Shown here piece after piece: positions 47,194 to 54,220 of a stretch of DNA of 64,000 nucleotides; position 1 is the first letter of the stretch, and each line of letters opens with the position of its first letter. This DNA is from Rugamonas rivuli. GTDB taxonomy: Bacteria; Pseudomonadota; Gammaproteobacteria; Burkholderiales; Burkholderiaceae_D. The notes below the pieces were generated by a model. The model was not told the DNA's origin. It saw only the letters and a program-made list of their open reading frames with translations, and made no database searches. The stretch lies in the NCBI RefSeq assembly GCF_009380165.1, contig NZ_WHUF01000005.1, positions 62,001 to 126,000 on the forward strand, written 5' to 3'. The position numbers were made by a program, and so were the translations under genes.

Positions 47194-48465
47194 TCAAGCC
47201 GCACGCATCGTGGCGACGGCAGGTTGCTGCACTTCTTCTTCCAGCGCGCCTTCCCACTTGGCGACAACGGCCGTGGCGACGGCGTTGCCGACCGCGTTGG
47301 TGGCGGAACGGCCCATGTCCAGGAACTGGTCGATGCCCATCAACAGCAGCAGGCCCGCTTCCGGAATGTGGAACTGGTTCAGCGTGGCGGCAATCACCAC
47401 CAGCGAGGCGCGCGGCACGCCGGCGATGCCTTTGGACGTCACCATCAACAACAGCAGCATGGTGATCTGGGTGCCCAGCGACAGGTCGATGCCATAGGCC
47501 TGGGTGATGAACAGCACGGCGAAGGTGCAGTACATCATCGAGCCGTCCAGGTTGAAGGAGTACCCCATCGGCAGCACGAAGCTGGAGATCTTGCGTTGCA
47601 CGCCGAACTGGTCCAGCGCCACCAGCAGTTTCGGGTAGGCCGCTTCCGAGCTCGCGGTCGAGAACGCCAGCAGGAACGGTTCGCGGATCAGCGCCATCAG
47701 GCGGAACACGCGCTTGCCGATGAAGGCGAAGCCGCCCAGGATCAGCAGCGCCCACAGGCACACCAGGCCCAGGTAGAAGCCGCCCATGAACTTGGCGAAG
47801 GTGGCCAGGATGCCCAGGCCGTTGGTGGTGATGACCGAAGCCATGGCAGCGAACACGGCCAGCGGGGCCAGGTTCATGATGGCGCCGGTGATGCGCAGCA
47901 TGACTTGCGCCAGCTGGTCGATCACGGCGGTCAGCTTGGCGCCGGCTTCGCCCAGGGCGCTCAGCGCGCTGCCGAAGAAGATGGCGAACACCAGCACTTG
48001 CAGGATTTCGTTGTTGGCCATGGCCTCGATCGGCGACTTCGGCACCATGTGGCTGACGAAGTCCTTCAGCGTGAAGGCCGAGGTTTTCAGGCCGGTGGCG
48101 GCGTCAACCGGCGGCAGCGGCAGGCCCAGGTGGGTGCCCAGCTGCATGAAGTTCGACAGCACCATGCCCAGCGTCAGCGATACCAGCGAGGCGATCACGA
48201 ACCAGCCCATGGCCTTGATGCCGACGCGTCCGGCAGCCTTGCCGTCGCCCATGTGGGCAATGCCGACCGCCAGCGTGGAGAACACCAGCAGCGAGATGAT
48301 CATCTTGATCAGGCGCAGGAAGACATCGGTGACGATCGAGATGTTGCCGGCGATGTCGGCGGCGATCTTCTTGTCCGGGAACGTGTCGTGGCAGGCATAC
48401 CCCACCAGCACGCCGAGCACCATGGCGATCAGGATGTAGAGGGTTAATGGACGTTTCTTTTTCAC
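47194..48465 (-). CDS. dctA: C4-dicarboxylate/proton symporter DctA
   Basis: 423 residues starting at GTG 48465 with GGAGAAG upstream. Eight to ten hydrophobic segments with the glutamate/dicarboxylate:cation symporter hallmarks (FLRLIKMIISLLVFSTLAVG, AFSTASSEAAYPKLLVAL, LPMGYSFNLDGSMMYC, TSKGIAGVPRASLVVI). Length fits E. coli DctA (428). It takes up succinate, fumarate and malate. First gene of the dctA-porin-dctB-dctD cluster, behind a sigma-54 promoter. Confidence 0.93.
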   Translation of the reverse strand: MKKKRPLTLYILIAMVLGVLVGYACHDTFPDKKIAADIAGNISIVTDVFLRLIKMIISLLVFSTLAVGIAHMGDGKAAGRVGIKAMGWFVIASLVSLTLGMVLSNFMQLGTHLGLPLPPVDAATGLKTSAFTLKDFVSHMVPKSPIEAMANNEILQVLVFAIFFGSALSALGEAGAKLTAVIDQLAQVMLRITGAIMNLAPLAVFAAMASVITTNGLGILATFAKFMGGFYLGLVCLWALLILGGFAFIGKRVFRLMALIREPFLLAFSTASSEAAYPKLLVALDQFGVQRKISSFVLPMGYSFNLDGSMMYCTFAVLFITQAYGIDLSLGTQITMLLLLMVTSKGIAGVPRASLVVIAATLNQFHIPEAGLLLLMGIDQFLDMGRSATNAVGNAVATAVVAKWEGALEEEVQQPAVATMRAA

Positions 48466-48526
48466 TTGGCTTCTCCAAATTCTTGTTGTCGTAGTCCCTC
48501 GGCATGCGCCGTGGGTCTGGGCTAGT

Positions 48527-48543
48527 TAGCAATGGTTGTGCCA
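48527..48543 (-). promoter_or_regulatory. Sigma-54 (-24/-12) promoter of dctA
   Basis: On the minus strand TGGCAC, five bases, TTGCT: an exact match to the TGGCAC-N5-TTGCW consensus. It lies about 60 bases upstream of the dctA start, the right place and orientation for DctD-dependent activation. Confidence 0.9.
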
Positions 48544-48636
48544 GCATGAAACAAGCTTAAATTCGGAAGCAAGTCCTTGATTCTAAATATAATTCATTAT
48601 GGAAACATTTGACGGGGCGGGTGTGGCGTCCCGAAA

Positions 48637-48666
48637 TCCATACGCCGCACGGTGGCCCTGTATGGA
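48637..48666. promoter_or_regulatory. Inverted repeat upstream of the dctA promoter
   Basis: TCCATAC (48637-48643) and GTATGGA (48660-48666) are perfect arms around a 16-base GC-rich spacer that itself contains GCC...GGC. It lies about 110 bases upstream of the sigma-54 promoter, where an enhancer for DctD is expected, and 15 bases after the sulfurtransferase stop, where a terminator hairpin is also possible; no T-run follows. Confidence 0.4.
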
Positions 48667-48680
48667 AAGTTGGACAGTGC

Positions 48681-49595
48681 TCAGACGGCGGGCGCCGTCT
48701 GGCTCCACTCGAACCAGCCGCCGTCGTAGACGCTGATGTCGGGCCAGCCCATCAGCCAGGCGTAGAAAAAGGCCATGGAAGCGCGCCAGCCGGTGCCGCA
48801 ATAGAACGCCGTCGGCGTGCCCCGGACGATGCCGTACTCGGCCCATTGCGCGACGATGTCGGCGGCCGGCTTCATGCTGCCGTCGGCCAGGTGGTAGGCG
48901 CTCATGCTGTTGACGTCGCCGTCCTCGCCGGCCCTGCCCCAGCGCGCGCCGGGGATGTCGCCGGCGGCGATGTAGCTGTAGCCGGAAACCCGGCCGGTGA
49001 ATTCGGCCTCGGTGCGGATGCTGGCCAGTACCGCGTCGCCACGCGCCAGCAGCGCGCGCGCCTCGGCGGTGCCGATCAGGTATTCGGGATGTGCGGGAAA
49101 GGCGATGCCGAAGTCGGCTGCCGCAACGGGGGACGCTGCCGGGCCGGCGGCGCAAGGATGGCCGCAGGCCAGCCAGCGGGCGTAGCCGCCATCGAGCAGG
49201 CGCACATCGGCCACGCCCGCGTACAGCAGCAGGTGCGCCAGCCGTGCGGCGGCCAGGTTGTTGCGGCCATAGACGATGACGGTGGTATCGTGGCGCACGC
49301 CGCGCGCCAGCAGCAGCGCCTGCATGGCCTGATCGGAGACCTTATTCCACAAGGGTTCCTGCTCGATGCAGCCGGTATCGAAATACGCGGCGCCGGGAAT
49401 GTGGGACTGTTCAAATAGCGCCGCGCTGTCACAGCCGGCCTCGAACAAGCGCCAGCCGGCCGCCGGTGCAGCCTCGACCGCCGCGCCCGCAGTCAGTGCA
49501 GCCAGCCAGCCCGGCGTGACGAGCTGGCGCCAACGGACCAGGTCCGCGCGGAAGCCTGCGGCAGCTATTTGAGGAATGCTGCTGGCGGTATTCAT
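48681..49595 (-). CDS. Thiosulfate/3-mercaptopyruvate sulfurtransferase
   Basis: 304 residues, two rhodanese domains in tandem. The N-terminal one (inactive) has LFEAGCDSAALFEQSHIPGA; the C-terminal one has SIRTEAEFTGRVSG, then the catalytic loop YCGTGWRASMAFFYAWLMGW with the active cysteine, then SVYDGGWFEWSQ. The CGTGWRA loop lies between the rhodanese (CRKGVT) and mercaptopyruvate (CGSGVTA) types, closer to the latter. Transfers sulfur to thiols or cyanide. Upstream, a small exported protein gene is 21 bases away. Confidence 0.85.
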   Translation of the reverse strand: MNTASSIPQIAAAGFRADLVRWRQLVTPGWLAALTAGAAVEAAPAAGWRLFEAGCDSAALFEQSHIPGAAYFDTGCIEQEPLWNKVSDQAMQALLLARGVRHDTTVIVYGRNNLAAARLAHLLLYAGVADVRLLDGGYARWLACGHPCAAGPAASPVAAADFGIAFPAHPEYLIGTAEARALLARGDAVLASIRTEAEFTGRVSGYSYIAAGDIPGARWGRAGEDGDVNSMSAYHLADGSMKPAADIVAQWAEYGIVRGTPTAFYCGTGWRASMAFFYAWLMGWPDISVYDGGWFEWSQTAPAV

Positions 49596-49616
49596 AGCGC
49601 GCCTGAGCGGCTTGCC

Positions 49617-49949
49617 TTATTTTGCAGCGGGGCTGCGCGGCTTGCCATCGACATACAGCGTGCGCGCGGTCTTCGTTACGACGTATTTGATTTCGCATAC
49701 CTCGGGCACCGTGCCGTAGGAACGGCCGTTCAAATAAACGGTGCGCTTCGTCAGTTGCAACTTGTCTTCCTTCATGAGGGCGATACCCTCACTGCCCCGG
49801 ATGGTCGCCACGCCCCCGTCATCGGTTACCTCGATACTGCTACTGCTGCCGCCATCCTGGCGAGGCGCTTTGGCGGCGTTGCCCGCGTAGGCGGATATCG
49901 AGAATACGACAGCAAACAGCGCGATAAGATAGGAAATTGGTTTCATCAT
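49617..49949 (-). CDS. Small exported protein, unknown
   Basis: 110 residues with a signal peptide (YLIALFAVVFSISAYAG) and a small beta-rich mature part (VATIRGSEGIALMKED, RTVYLNGRSYGTVPEVCEI, RTLYVDGKPRSPAAK). One cysteine. Not recognised. It lies between the MipA-like gene and the sulfurtransferase on the same strand. Confidence 0.6.
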   Translation of the reverse strand: MMKPISYLIALFAVVFSISAYAGNAAKAPRQDGGSSSSIEVTDDGGVATIRGSEGIALMKEDKLQLTKRTVYLNGRSYGTVPEVCEIKYVVTKTARTLYVDGKPRSPAAK

Positions 49950-49974
49950 CGTTTATGCGTGAAGTTGAAGATTT

Positions 49975-50673
49975 TCAATCGAAGCGGTAGCTGAGCGCGG
50001 CCAGCCCGGAATCGAGCGAACGCCGGCGCACGGCGGGATTGCTGCGGATGGAGTCGTCCAGCCAGCTGCGGCGCAGGTTGGCGACCAGGTACCAGTGTCC
50101 GCCCAGGTGCGCCTCCACCAGCAGGCCGACGAACGGATTGCTGGCATGGCGGGCCACGCCGTCGTAATAGCGCACGTAGCTGGACGAACGGTATTCGAGG
50201 CCGGCCTGCGGGTAGAAGGCGTAACGCCCCTGCTCGATTTCCGCCGCATACATCAGGTCCAGCATGGCGCCGTGCGATTTGCCCAGGTCGCGGTACAGAT
50301 TGGCCATGAAGGCGCCGACCGGCGTCACCTGCAAGGTGCCCAGTCCCAGCGGCAGCGACGAACTCTGGCGTGCTTGCGGCGGCGCGCTGGCGCGGTAGCC
50401 GTCCTCCATCGCGCGCGTCACCAGCTCGACGCTGCCGTAGCCCGCCGGCGCCAGCTTGACGCCGAAGGTGTCGATGCGCGCAAACGCGGGGCCGTAGTCG
50501 AAGTTGAGGTACGGGACGACGCCGGTGCTGCGCGACTGCGCCGCCACCGCGACCGGCGCGGCGCTGACGCCCAGGCCGACATCGCCGACCAGATGGTAGC
50601 CAGCCTCTTGCGCCTGCGCGCAGCCCGCGCACAGCAGGGACAGCGCGGCCCAGCGCCGATGCGGAGCGCTCAC
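49975..50673 (-). CDS. MipA/OmpV-family outer-membrane protein
   Basis: 232 residues from GTG 50673, which overlaps the ketosynthase stop (GTGA). The signal peptide reads RRWAALSLLCAGCAQAQ. The mature protein has the family pattern LGVSAAPVAVAA, VPYLNFDYGPAFARIDTFGV and the C-terminal SGLAALSYRFD with an aromatic near the end. MipA/OmpV proteins are outer-membrane barrels that scaffold murein enzymes or take up small molecules. Last gene of the hydrolase-ACP-ketosynthase operon, so it may export or bind the product. Confidence 0.75.
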   Translation of the reverse strand: MSAPHRRWAALSLLCAGCAQAQEAGYHLVGDVGLGVSAAPVAVAAQSRSTGVVPYLNFDYGPAFARIDTFGVKLAPAGYGSVELVTRAMEDGYRASAPPQARQSSSLPLGLGTLQVTPVGAFMANLYRDLGKSHGAMLDLMYAAEIEQGRYAFYPQAGLEYRSSSYVRYYDGVARHASNPFVGLLVEAHLGGHWYLVANLRRSWLDDSIRSNPAVRRRSLDSGLAALSYRFD

Positions 50674-51905
50674 CGGAAGGCGCTGACGATCAGCGCCACA
50701 TTGCTGCCGCCGAAAGCGAAAGAGTTCGACATCGCGGCCTGCAAGTCCAGTCCGCGCCGGCATTCGCGCGGCACGTAGTCGAGATCGCACTCGGGATCGG
50801 ACTTGTCGAGGAAAGCCGTCGGCGGCACGGCGCCGTGGCGCACGGCCTGCGTGGTCAGCACGAATTCCAATGCCCCTGCCGCGCCCAGCGTGTGGCCGTG
50901 CATGGACTTGGTGGAGCTGACCAGCAGCTTGCGCGCCAGCTCGCCAAAGGCTTGCTTGATCGACGTGGTCTCGGCGACGTCGCCGGCGGCGGTGCCGGCG
51001 CCATGGGCGTTGATGTAGCCGATCGCCGACAGCGGCAGGCCGGACTGCTCCAGCGCCTGGCGCATCGCCCGCTCCTGGCCGCCGGCGTCGGGCTTGGTGA
51101 TGTGGGTGGCGTCGTTGCTGGTGCCGTAGGCGACCAGTTCGCCCAGGATGGTGGCGCCGCGCGCCTGCGCCGATTCCAGCGATTCCAGCATGACCGCCGC
51201 GCCCGCTTCACCCAGCACCAGGCCGCCGCGCCCGGCCGAGAACGGCCGGCACGAACGCTCGGGATGCTCGGCATCGACAGGCGCCAGCACGCGCAAGGCG
51301 TCCCAGGCGCTGACCACGCCGTAGCTCAGCAAGGCTTCCGAACCGCCGGCCAGCACGCGGTCGGCGTAGCCGTGGCGGATGTGGCGATAGGCCTCGCCGA
51401 TGGCCTGCGCCGACGATACGCAAGCGCTGCTGTAGTTGTTGACGCTGCCCTTGAAGCCGCAGCGCAACGCGATCTGCGCCGCAGCCGCATTGTTCATGCC
51501 GGCCACGACCGACATCGGCCGCACGCGGGTTTTACCTTCGACGAACAAATCGACATAGCCGGATTCGACGGTGAGCGCACCGCCCATGCCGCTGCCCCAG
51601 AACACGCCGCTGCGTTCGGGCGCGACGGTGGCGTCCAGGCCCGACTGGGCCAGCGCCTCGCTGGCGGCAGCCCAGCCCAGCAGCGCGAAGCGGTCGAACA
51701 CCGGCAGCTCGGAAGTTTTGACCAGCTCCGGCAACGGAATGCGGATCTGCGCGGCCGGCGTACCCGGACGCTGGCGGTCGCCGCCCAGCTGCAACAGGCC
51801 GATGCCGCTGCGGCCGGCCAGCGCCTGCTCGAAATTATGGTCGGCGCCAACGCCCAGGGACGAAATCGCTCCCAGGCCGGTGATCACCACGCGCTGCGCG
51901 GTCAT
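50670..51905 (-). CDS. Beta-ketoacyl-ACP synthase (FabF-like, accessory)
   Basis: 411 residues of the KAS II type. The catalytic set is complete: Cys162 (YSSACVSSAQ), His301 (NAHGAGTAAGD), Lys333 and His338 (STKSMHGHTLGAAG). It condenses malonyl-ACP with an acyl primer. It overlaps the acyl carrier protein gene by four bases and is followed by a MipA-like gene, and no fabD, fabG, fabZ or acpS is present, so this is not the housekeeping fatty-acid locus but a small accessory cluster. The usual symbol fabF is not used because the role is likely different. Confidence 0.85.
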   Translation of the reverse strand: MTAQRVVITGLGAISSLGVGADHNFEQALAGRSGIGLLQLGGDRQRPGTPAAQIRIPLPELVKTSELPVFDRFALLGWAAASEALAQSGLDATVAPERSGVFWGSGMGGALTVESGYVDLFVEGKTRVRPMSVVAGMNNAAAAQIALRCGFKGSVNNYSSACVSSAQAIGEAYRHIRHGYADRVLAGGSEALLSYGVVSAWDALRVLAPVDAEHPERSCRPFSAGRGGLVLGEAGAAVMLESLESAQARGATILGELVAYGTSNDATHITKPDAGGQERAMRQALEQSGLPLSAIGYINAHGAGTAAGDVAETTSIKQAFGELARKLLVSSTKSMHGHTLGAAGALEFVLTTQAVRHGAVPPTAFLDKSDPECDLDYVPRECRRGLDLQAAMSNSFAFGGSNVALIVSAFR

Positions 51906-52147
51906 GCCTGGGCAGCCTTGCCGGCCAGGTAGGTATCGATCTGGTCGGCGATGTCCTGCACCACGACCAGTTTGGGACGCTCGTCGCCGACTTCGATGCC
52001 GAACTCTTCCTCCAGGTCGAAGATCAGTTCGATCACGGTCAGCGAATCGGCGCCCAGCGCTTCGAGTTCGGTTTGCGGCTGGATCTTGTCTTCAGGCAGG
52101 TCGAGGCTTTTGGCGAGCAGTTTGGCTACGGTGGGAAAGGAATTCAT
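51902..52147 (-). CDS. Acyl carrier protein
   Basis: 81 residues, all helical and acidic. The phosphopantetheine site is Ser35 in GADSLTVIEL, with DLEEEFGIEV as helix three. Length and motif are those of discrete ACPs. Directly upstream of and overlapping the ketosynthase gene. Because it is dedicated to this cluster, it is more likely a specialised ACP than acpP. Confidence 0.88.
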   Translation of the reverse strand: MNSFPTVAKLLAKSLDLPEDKIQPQTELEALGADSLTVIELIFDLEEEFGIEVGDERPKLVVVQDIADQIDTYLAGKAAQA

Positions 52148-52172
52148 AAAAATAGTCTCAGTATGGAATGTG

Positions 52173-53003
52173 TTAAGCGCGGTTCAGCAGTGCGTCTTCG
52201 ACAGGCAGGTGCTGGTTGAAGAACGCGATCGTCTCGTCGGCAACGAGTTCCTTCTCATTGTCGAGGGTGATGATGTGGTAGCTGTCGTGCAGGATGATCT
52301 TGCGGCGGCTCGGCGAGCTGATGCTGCGTTCGACCAGGTCGGCACTCTTGGTGCTGGCGACGTCGTCTTCTTCGGCATGGATGATCAGCGCCGGCGCGAC
52401 CACCTTGGATAACTGGCTGCGCACCTGCTTGATCAGGCGGTGGGCCTGGAAGATGCCCTCGGCCGACAGGCGCGAGGCGCCGGCCGCCGACGAATCGCTG
52501 ACCTTCATTTCGCGCGCGATCCAGCGCCGCAGGTTTTCGTTTTTCAGGCCGTAAGGGTAGCGCTCCTGGTAGGAGTACCAGTGGCGGGCCGGCGTGTAGT
52601 ACGCCAGCGGCAGCAGGAAGCGATACTTGGGAATGCTCCAGCCGTCGTACGACAAGGTGGTGGCCAGCAGGCCGAGGGCGGCCACTTCGTCGCCGCGCTC
52701 GATAGCAAGACGCAAGGCCAGCACCGCGCCGATACACAGACCGACCACCGACACGCTCTCGTGGGTTTGCTTGAGCTGGTCGAACAGGCGCGACACTTCC
52801 TCGAACCAGCGCTCGCTGCGCGTGGTCCGATAAGAGTCGGCCTGGCCGGACGAATAGCCATAACCCGGTATCAGCGGGATGACCACCGTATATCCTGCAC
52901 GTTGCAAGCGCTTGCCCACATACTGCATTTCCAGCGGGTTGCCCAGCAGGCCGTGCAGCGCCAGCACGGCATGTGGGCCGCCTGCCAATTCAATAGTCTT
53001 CAT
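52173..53003 (-). CDS. Alpha/beta hydrolase with cysteine nucleophile
   Basis: 276 residues of the carboxylesterase/thioesterase type: oxyanion loop LALHGLLGNPLEM, nucleophile elbow VVGLCIGAVLAL with Cys90 where serine is usual, acid in HAEEDDVAS (Asp213/Asp214) and His243 in LHDSYHIITLDNE. A Gly-x-Cys-x-Gly elbow is known from dienelactone hydrolase and some polyketide thioesterases. First gene of the cluster, 25 bases before the ACP, so it may release or edit the acyl chain; inference. Confidence 0.8.
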   Translation of the reverse strand: MKTIELAGGPHAVLALHGLLGNPLEMQYVGKRLQRAGYTVVIPLIPGYGYSSGQADSYRTTRSERWFEEVSRLFDQLKQTHESVSVVGLCIGAVLALRLAIERGDEVAALGLLATTLSYDGWSIPKYRFLLPLAYYTPARHWYSYQERYPYGLKNENLRRWIAREMKVSDSSAAGASRLSAEGIFQAHRLIKQVRSQLSKVVAPALIIHAEEDDVASTKSADLVERSISSPSRRKIILHDSYHIITLDNEKELVADETIAFFNQHLPVEDALLNRA

Positions 53004-53360
53004 ACTACCCTGTTCAAGAAAATCTTATTATTATTGACCGAGGAACGGCCGCTAGACGCTGTCGCCGTGATCGTCAATATATGGAGTCATAATACCCTCG
53101 TTTTGCGCAGAAATTCCAGTTACCGCCGCGCCGGAATGCCGTCGACATGCAGTTTTTTTGCCGAGGGTGTGCAACGCTTGCCCGATCAGCTCGCTGTGAT
53201 CATCGATGCGTTGACATTGATGCAGTGGAATAGTTCAAGGATAAAATCATCCAGCCCGTAGGGTCGGCGAATTTTAGCCGTTCCAGGCTATCGGCAGGAT
53301 GACCACTTTATTACAGATTGGAAAGGCAAAGCGCCCTGCCCGGCGACGCGATAAATTCCT
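53004..53360. other. Intergenic, no gene seen
   Basis: About 360 bases between the hydrolase start and the tRNA promoter. On the minus strand a TATTAT near 53085-53092 may serve as the -10 of the hydrolase operon. Open frames here lack ribosome binding sites and family motifs. Confidence 0.4.
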
Positions 53361-53389
53361 TTGCTTTGCGCAGACCGTTTGGCTATAAT
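53361..53389 (+). promoter_or_regulatory. tRNA-Ala/tRNA-Glu promoter
   Basis: TTGCTT (53361-53366) and TATAAT (53384-53389) with a 17-base spacer, 15 bases before the first tRNA. Confidence 0.7.
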
Positions 53390-53404
53390 CTCGCCCGCAC
53401 ACAG

Positions 53405-53480
<76 letters not shown>

Positions 53481-53505
53481 ATGTGTTTCAATTTGGCAGT
53501 TCACA

Positions 53506-53581
53506 GTCCCCATCGTCTAGAGGCCTAGGACATCACCCTTTCACGGTGAGTACGGGGGTTCGAATCCCCCTGGGGACGCCA
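53506..53581 (+). tRNA. tRNA-Glu (anticodon TTC)
   Basis: 76 bases, 25 bases after tRNA-Ala. The acceptor GTCCCCA pairs with TGGGGAC, anticodon stem TCACC/GGTGA encloses CTTTCAC with anticodon TTC, T arm GGGGG/CCCCC with TTCGAAT, encoded CCA. Confidence 0.95.
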
Positions 53582-53584
53582 TCA

Positions 53585-53911
53585 TCACGCGGTCGTATCG
53601 ACCACGCTTCCTACCGTGGCATCGCTGGATTTCGCTTTGCGGGCGGCGGCGGCCGACAACTCCTGCTGATGCTTCAACTGTTCCAGCGCGGCTTTCTGCG
53701 CGGCGGCCGATTGCAGTTGCTCGATCTGCGTCTGCAGCGCCTGGATCTGGATCTGCAGCAGCTTCAGGCGCTCTTTCGCGCCCGGGCTCCTATCCTGGGT
53801 CGCCTCCCGCAGCTTCTTCATCAAATCGCCCATTCTCCTTTGCAGCACTTCAATGGCGCTGTTGCCGCCCGAAGCGCCGCCGGCGCCGACCGCTCCCACT
53901 GCTGTGACCAT
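53585..53911 (-). CDS. Small coiled-coil protein (FlxA-like)
   Basis: 108 residues from ATG 53911, chosen for GGGAGG just upstream. A Gly/Ala-rich N-terminus is followed by a long charged helix with heptads (MGDLMKKLREATQ, KLLQIQIQALQTQIEQLQSA), the pattern of FlxA-like proteins. Function unknown; FlxA is flagellar-class regulated in E. coli, but no flagellar gene is near. Its stop is three bases from tRNA-Glu, convergent. Confidence 0.65.
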   Translation of the reverse strand: MVTAVGAVGAGGASGGNSAIEVLQRRMGDLMKKLREATQDRSPGAKERLKLLQIQIQALQTQIEQLQSAAAQKAALEQLKHQQELSAAAARKAKSSDATVGSVVDTTA

Positions 53912-54220
53912 ATCCGCCTCCCATGCCATATTTTCAAATGTATTATTTTAACAATAAATTCATCCGATCATGTTCTTGATGGTGTAAACGGTATAAATCA
54001 AAGAAACCATAGCGCCGATTCGAAAGCGGCAAGCCGGCCAACTTTCGTTTCTGTGGCAAAAAAACAGCTTTTGTAAATGGTTTATACAAATAACACTGTT
54101 TTCCTTTTGGCAAACGCCCCTTTCTTATGTGAGACTAAACACCCACCTTGCGCTGCAACACAGCCGCCGGGTGTCCGCAGTCAATCACGACCGCATACAC
54201 ATATAAACTCGGGAGCATGA
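53912..54220. other. AT-rich intergenic upstream of the TonB receptor
   Basis: About 310 bases, AT-rich in the middle. It should hold the receptor gene promoter, but I see no clear -35/-10 pair and no Fur box. GGGAG at 54212 is the ribosome binding site of the next gene. Confidence 0.4.
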
